From an uncultured Muribaculaceae bacterium (lineage in GTDB: Bacteria; Bacteroidota; Bacteroidia; Bacteroidales; Muribaculaceae): a stretch of 64,000 bases of DNA. Each line of letters starts with the position of its first letter. Positions within the stretch are counted from its first letter, which is position 1. The notes under the pieces are model-generated. The model was not told the DNA's origin. It did not search any database and was given only the letters and a program-made list of their open reading frames with translations. Shown here piece after piece: positions 60,661 through 64,000 of this stretch. A program made the position numbers and the translations under genes. The stretch is from assembly GCA_910587425.1 (NCBI GenBank), contig CAJUKU010000002.1, positions 124,001 to 188,000 on the forward strand, read 5' to 3'.

Positions 60661-61020
60661 GCACCCGTGAAAGGACATATCGCTTCCGATTTCGGGGTGC
60701 TCTTTCATATTCTTAATCCTTAAAAATTAGCCTATAAGTCCCCGAATCTATGGTTTTAGACCTATTTTTGGTATTTATCAGCCCATTGTGCTTACTTTCA
60801 ATCAGCTGATTCAGGTAGTAATCTCGTTTTATATATTTTATTCCCAAAAATTGGCATTTATGTCAATTTTTGGGAATAAAATATTAGTGATAATATTCTT
60901 ATGCCCCTAATTCGCACTCAAAATAAATGAAATCAAGTGGTATCAAGTCGCACTACTAAAAGTATATTTAACATTCGGGGAGGGATGGGAGCGCTAATAT
61001 GGGAATATGCGGGGGATAGA
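60661..61020. other. AT-rich non-coding island next to tRNA-Leu
   Basis: The stretch is markedly richer in A and T than the flanks and has no gene. An imperfect hairpin GCACCC/GGGGTGC joins 60661-60672 with 60690-60700. A perfect 21-bp stem lies at 60833-60884 (separate entry). It may be a remnant of a mobile element; no integrase or transposase is left here. Confidence 0.5.
60833..60884. repeat. Perfect 21-bp inverted repeat
   Basis: 60833-60853 pairs exactly with 60864-60884; the 10-base spacer adds three more pairs (one G-U) around a TTTA loop. It contains AATTTTTGGG and its complement. No gene is close enough to need it as a terminator on the plus strand. Confidence 0.85.
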
Positions 61021-61024
61021 AAGC

Positions 61025-61059
61025 AATTCACCCCGGCGCACGGGGCGTCGGGGTGAATT
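61025..61059 (-). terminator. Probable terminator of the susCD unit
   Basis: AATTCACCCC (61025-61034) pairs with GGGGTGAATT (61050-61059), with further inner pairing. It lies about 60 bp past the susD stop. The T tract on the minus strand is weak (TTGCTTTC). Confidence 0.65.
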
Positions 61060-61118
61060 CTATGGTTGTGTTTGCAGCCGGATCAGCCGGACTGCTGTTT
61101 CAGCTTATAATCGTCAGA

Positions 61119-62933
61119 TCAATAGCCGGGGTTCTGCTCGATCAGCGGGTCAGATCCGATAAGACCTGCGTCGATAGGCCAGAGCAGACGGTACTCCCAC
61201 TGCGAGGTCATAACCGGAGTAGAGGTAGCACAGGGAGTGCCATCGTTCTCCTTCATATATGACGCGCCGGGAAGACCCCAACCGATACATCCTTCGGGCT
61301 GGAATACGAGGTGGTCGAGCTGCGAGCCACCCTTTGTGGTGGTCAGACGGCGGAGATCGAACCAACGGCGTCCTTCGAGGAAGAACTCCTTGTCGCTCTC
61401 GTGGAGGATAGCAACCTCGTTAGCCTTGAAGTCGCCGGGGGTGTAACCATACTTAGTAACATCCCAGTCATCACCGTATGCACGCTCGCGGAGCATGTTG
61501 ATGTAAGTAGCCACACCATTGTTGTCGCCTTCGTAGTTGCAGCACTCAGCCATGCCGAGGATTGCGTCAGGCAGACGGTAGATAGGCATATCAACACAAG
61601 GCTGCCAGTACTGATAACCGTCGAGCTTCTTGTAACGGAACTTGAGCACGAATGTACCCATGAGATCATACTGAGTGGGGTCGAAGTCCTCGAGGACAGT
61701 AACGCCCATAGCCTGCTCGCGGTCAGTCACTGAATAAACCGGGATGAAAGCATCACCACGCTGGTCATTTTCATTGAACTGGAAGAAGAACGCGTTCTTG
61801 TACATGTAGCGGTGCACGCCGAGGCTGAAGTTACTCCAGTTGGGGCTGTTGACCTGCGAATATGAAACCTTACCATCATCGCCTACAGTCTTTTTGCCTA
61901 CACGACCGAATCGGTATGCAAGACCCGGCTCAAGCTTGCCGTAGCCATCGGTAGCCATTGTTGACCAGTAGTTGCCGCCGGCAGCACCGGTAACGATCGC
62001 CCAGTTGAAGTTGGTCTGTGAACCGAAGAACAAGCCATCCTCCATTGAAGAGTAGCATACGGAGAAAATAGACTCCTTGCTCTTCGGGGTCTGCCAGATG
62101 TCGAAGAAATTCGGCATCAGCTGATAGCCGTAGTTGTTGAGCACGTTGCTGAAGTACTGTTTTGCAGTAGCGACATCAGCAGGAGTTGCAGTGTGGTCGG
62201 CTGTCGACACCTTGCCGCTCCAGAGGTAAACCTGACCTGCAAGAAGCTCTGTAGCGCCCTTGGTCCAGCAGTAAACGCCACCGTTGACAGAAGGAGTGTA
62301 TGTCGAGCTGCCGAAGAAGCGCAGTGACTCATCTATATCACTCTTTATCTGCTTCAGAGTCTCCTCAGCTGTAGAGCGAGCCATGTAAAGCTGGGTAGGA
62401 TCATAGTTACCGAGGATAACGTCGGGTTCGAGACGGAGAGGCACTCCACCGTACATGCGGTACATCTGGAAGTAGCAGAATGCACGCCATCCGTAAGCTA
62501 TCGCGCGGAGACCGTCAGCTGTATTCTGATCCAGGATACCGTCCTGGTTGTCGAGACGATAGATAAGCTCGTTGAGGTTGGCAATGAAGCCGTAGTAGCC
62601 TGCGAAAGTCGAGAACTGGCAGTTGGTTTCAGAGTACTGGTTCTGGATCACGTTCTCGTTAGCCGAGCCTGAACCGTCGGCAAGTGTGCCGAGATACAGT
62701 CCGCCTGCGCGGTATTCACCTGCATCGAGTAGGATGGTGTTGGTATAATTGCCGCGGAACTGGTTCTGCAGGGCAGTGATGAAGCCCTCATACTGCGATT
62801 TGTCCTGCCAGAATGTTTCAGGCACGTAGTAGTCGTTGGGGTGCAGATCCAGTTCATCAGCACAAGAGCTGACAGCGAGTCCGGTTCCGGCAACAACTGC
62901 TGCGAGTGTCAGTTTTGAAATTATATTTTTCAT
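61119..62933 (-). CDS. RagB/SusD-family glycan-binding lipoprotein
   Basis: 604 residues with a lipobox (LAVSSC, Cys24). SusD family features: ELDLHPNDYYVPETFWQDKSQYEGFITALQNQF near the N-terminus, TPR-like helices (LRAIAYGWRAFCYFQMYRMYGGVPLRLEP), and at the end FFLEGRRWFDLRRLTTTKGG and RLLWPIDAGLIGSDPLIEQNPGY. It caps the SusC channel at the outer membrane and binds a glycan or peptide that cannot be identified from this window. It follows susC by 20 bp. Confidence 0.95.
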   Translation of the reverse strand: MKNIISKLTLAAVVAGTGLAVSSCADELDLHPNDYYVPETFWQDKSQYEGFITALQNQFRGNYTNTILLDAGEYRAGGLYLGTLADGSGSANENVIQNQYSETNCQFSTFAGYYGFIANLNELIYRLDNQDGILDQNTADGLRAIAYGWRAFCYFQMYRMYGGVPLRLEPDVILGNYDPTQLYMARSTAEETLKQIKSDIDESLRFFGSSTYTPSVNGGVYCWTKGATELLAGQVYLWSGKVSTADHTATPADVATAKQYFSNVLNNYGYQLMPNFFDIWQTPKSKESIFSVCYSSMEDGLFFGSQTNFNWAIVTGAAGGNYWSTMATDGYGKLEPGLAYRFGRVGKKTVGDDGKVSYSQVNSPNWSNFSLGVHRYMYKNAFFFQFNENDQRGDAFIPVYSVTDREQAMGVTVLEDFDPTQYDLMGTFVLKFRYKKLDGYQYWQPCVDMPIYRLPDAILGMAECCNYEGDNNGVATYINMLRERAYGDDWDVTKYGYTPGDFKANEVAILHESDKEFFLEGRRWFDLRRLTTTKGGSQLDHLVFQPEGCIGWGLPGASYMKENDGTPCATSTPVMTSQWEYRLLWPIDAGLIGSDPLIEQNPGY

Positions 62934-62953
62934 TTTATTAAGCCGAAGGATTA

Positions 62954-64000
62954 TTAGAAGGATACGTTGAGACCGAAGATAACGGTGCGGGGAAGGTTGT
63001 ACGTACCGCCGTTACCCGCAGTGTTACCGTTCCAGTATGTGGTGTTGTCAGGCAGAGGAATCGTACAGCTCTTGAGGTAACCGAGGTTCTGACCGGTAAC
63101 GGAGAGTGTGAGACCCTGGCTTCTGAACTTGCGGCAGATGCTTTCGGGGAGCTGGTAGCTGAGCGAGAGCTCGCGGCAAGCGAGATATGTACCGTTCTGC
63201 GAGAAGAGGTCGCTTGTACGCACGTAGTTGTTGGTACCGTACTGCGATGCCCATGCTACGCGGGGATACTTGGCGTTGGGGTTGTCAGGAGTCCATGCAT
63301 CACGGATCTCAGACGGGAACGACATCGCACCCTGACCCTCGGCGAGCCAGAACGACATGTTCGAGTCATATACCTGGAAGCCCCAGCCCATGTCAAAGCG
63401 TGCATAGAGTGAAAGACCCTTCCATGAAAGTGTGGTGTTGAAACCGCCCGACCAGTGCACGTCGGAGTGACCGATTATCTTCTGGTCCTTTGCATCGATC
63501 AGGTTGTCGCCGTTCATATCCTGGAAGTAGATATCACCGGGCATGAGTCGAACGAACTTCGAGGTGTAACCCATGTCGATAAGGCGCTGGCGACCAGCCT
63601 CTGTAGCATAGATAGGCACTGCACCTGCGATGTCGATATAATCGCCGAGAGCGTCGACTTCAGCCTGGTTGCGCAGGATAGGCATTGCACCGTAACCGAT
63701 CTTCTGATAGGGGTTCTGACCCTCCTGGTATCCACCGATGTATTCAGTGAGATAGTTGCCGTCGGCATCCTTGCCGCCGATATAAACCTCTGTACCACCC
63801 TGACGGTTGTTCTTCAGACCGTTCTCAGGCAGCTTGACGATAGCATTGGTGTTGTAAGTCAGGTTCGCACCGAGAGTCCACTGGAAATCGCGTGTGCGGA
63901 GGATAGTAGCGTTCAGATCGATTTCGACACCCTGGTTGCGGTATGAACCGTTGTTGTCGGTCACATAGCTGATACCGGTTGTGCGGGGAAGTGAGAGCTG
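62954..64000 (-). CDS. SusC/RagA-family TonB-linked outer-membrane protein, C-terminal part
   Basis: The last 348 residues of a TonB-dependent transporter that continues past the right edge. Beta-barrel strands typical of the SusC C-terminus are visible: NQGVEIDLNATILRTRDFQWTLGANLTYN, GDIYFQDMNGDNLIDAKDQKIIGHSDVHWSGGFNTTLSWKGLSLYARFDMGWGFQVY, and the terminal NLPRTVIFGLNVSF ending in Phe. The plug and TonB box are outside the window. It pairs with the SusD protein downstream as a nutrient importer. No glycosidase of the locus is in view. Confidence 0.93.
   Translation of the reverse strand, partial: QLSLPRTTGISYVTDNNGSYRNQGVEIDLNATILRTRDFQWTLGANLTYNTNAIVKLPENGLKNNRQGGTEVYIGGKDADGNYLTEYIGGYQEGQNPYQKIGYGAMPILRNQAEVDALGDYIDIAGAVPIYATEAGRQRLIDMGYTSKFVRLMPGDIYFQDMNGDNLIDAKDQKIIGHSDVHWSGGFNTTLSWKGLSLYARFDMGWGFQVYDSNMSFWLAEGQGAMSFPSEIRDAWTPDNPNAKYPRVAWASQYGTNNYVRTSDLFSQNGTYLACRELSLSYQLPESICRKFRSQGLTLSVTGQNLGYLKSCTIPLPDNTTYWNGNTAGNGGTYNLPRTVIFGLNVSF

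Noticed and set aside
60446..61118. Intact integrated element with attachment sites at tRNA-Leu
   Set aside because: There is no integrase, no repeat of the tRNA 3' end and no element genes; only an AT-rich remnant-like stretch can be supported.
61053..61262. Small plus-strand open frame near the susD end
   Set aside because: It is antisense to the conserved C-terminus of SusD and crosses the hairpin region.

Overview
The window looks like a chromosomal segment of a gut Bacteroidales bacterium, most likely a Muribaculaceae-type (S24-7) genome. This rests on the moderately GC-rich sequence, the SusC/SusD pair, a B12-dependent class II ribonucleotide reductase, the glutamate decarboxylase acid-resistance set, Bacteroidetes-type promoters (a -33 TTTG or TTG, 19-20 bp, then a -7 TAnnTTTG) and the general lack of Shine-Dalgarno sites. 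The family assignment is an inference; the phylum and order are well supported. About 50 protein genes, two tRNAs (Pro-GGG and Leu-UAA) and many hairpin terminators can be read. No CRISPR array, insertion sequence or intact prophage was seen.

Layout. 1-5 kb: end of dnaB, an AlbA_2/Schlafen-type regulator, a secreted leucine-rich-repeat protein, phosphoglycerate mutase, a fructokinase-like sugar kinase and a DUF805 membrane protein. 5-12 kb: a tight plus-strand run parC - DUF3316 - S41 peptidase - ssb - OPT transporter. 12-17 kb: rarA on the minus strand, then a small membrane protein, a PstS-like lipoprotein and a TPR protein. 17-22 kb: nrdJ and a CBM20-type 4-alpha-glucanotransferase, minus strand. 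22-23 kb: a repeat- and hairpin-rich intergenic stretch with a possible small RNA, then two stress-type membrane proteins. 23-30 kb: rplS, then lysS-gpsA-pgi and recF-DUF721-thioesterase. 30-37 kb, minus strand: tig; then aminotransferase, LolC/E-like permease, rsfS, ftsH; then tRNA-Pro. 37-46 kb: gyrB, rnr, folB, an Fe-S membrane protein, thyA, folA, and the divergent cvfB/CYTH pair. 46-49 kb: pgk, pyrF, prfA on the minus strand. 49-55 kb: three exported proteins, including a large predicted zinc metallopeptidase resembling anthrax lethal factor. 55-60 kb: gadB-glsA-gadC. 60-64 kb: tRNA-Leu beside an AT-rich island, then susD and the end of susC.

How genes work together. gadB, glsA and gadC form a complete glutamine-to-glutamate-to-GABA acid-consumption system. 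gpmA, pgk and pgi are scattered glycolytic genes. folB, thyA and folA join folate and dTMP synthesis. recF, parC, gyrB, rarA, ssb and nrdJ serve DNA replication and repair. rsfS, ftsH, tig, rplS, lysS and prfA serve protein synthesis and quality control.

Most noteworthy: (1) several genes whose -7 promoter box lies only 5-9 bases before the start codon, implying leaderless mRNAs, most strikingly the divergent cvfB/CYTH pair; (2) the lethal-factor-like secreted protease; (3) an orphan minus-strand terminator beside a triplicated 9-bp repeat that recurs near 60.1 kb; (4) a family of look-alike terminators with a GTGTC/GACAC core; (5) a 54-bp inverted repeat pair bracketing a hairpin-rich spacer upstream of the gad operon, and an AT-rich island with a perfect 21-bp stem next to tRNA-Leu.
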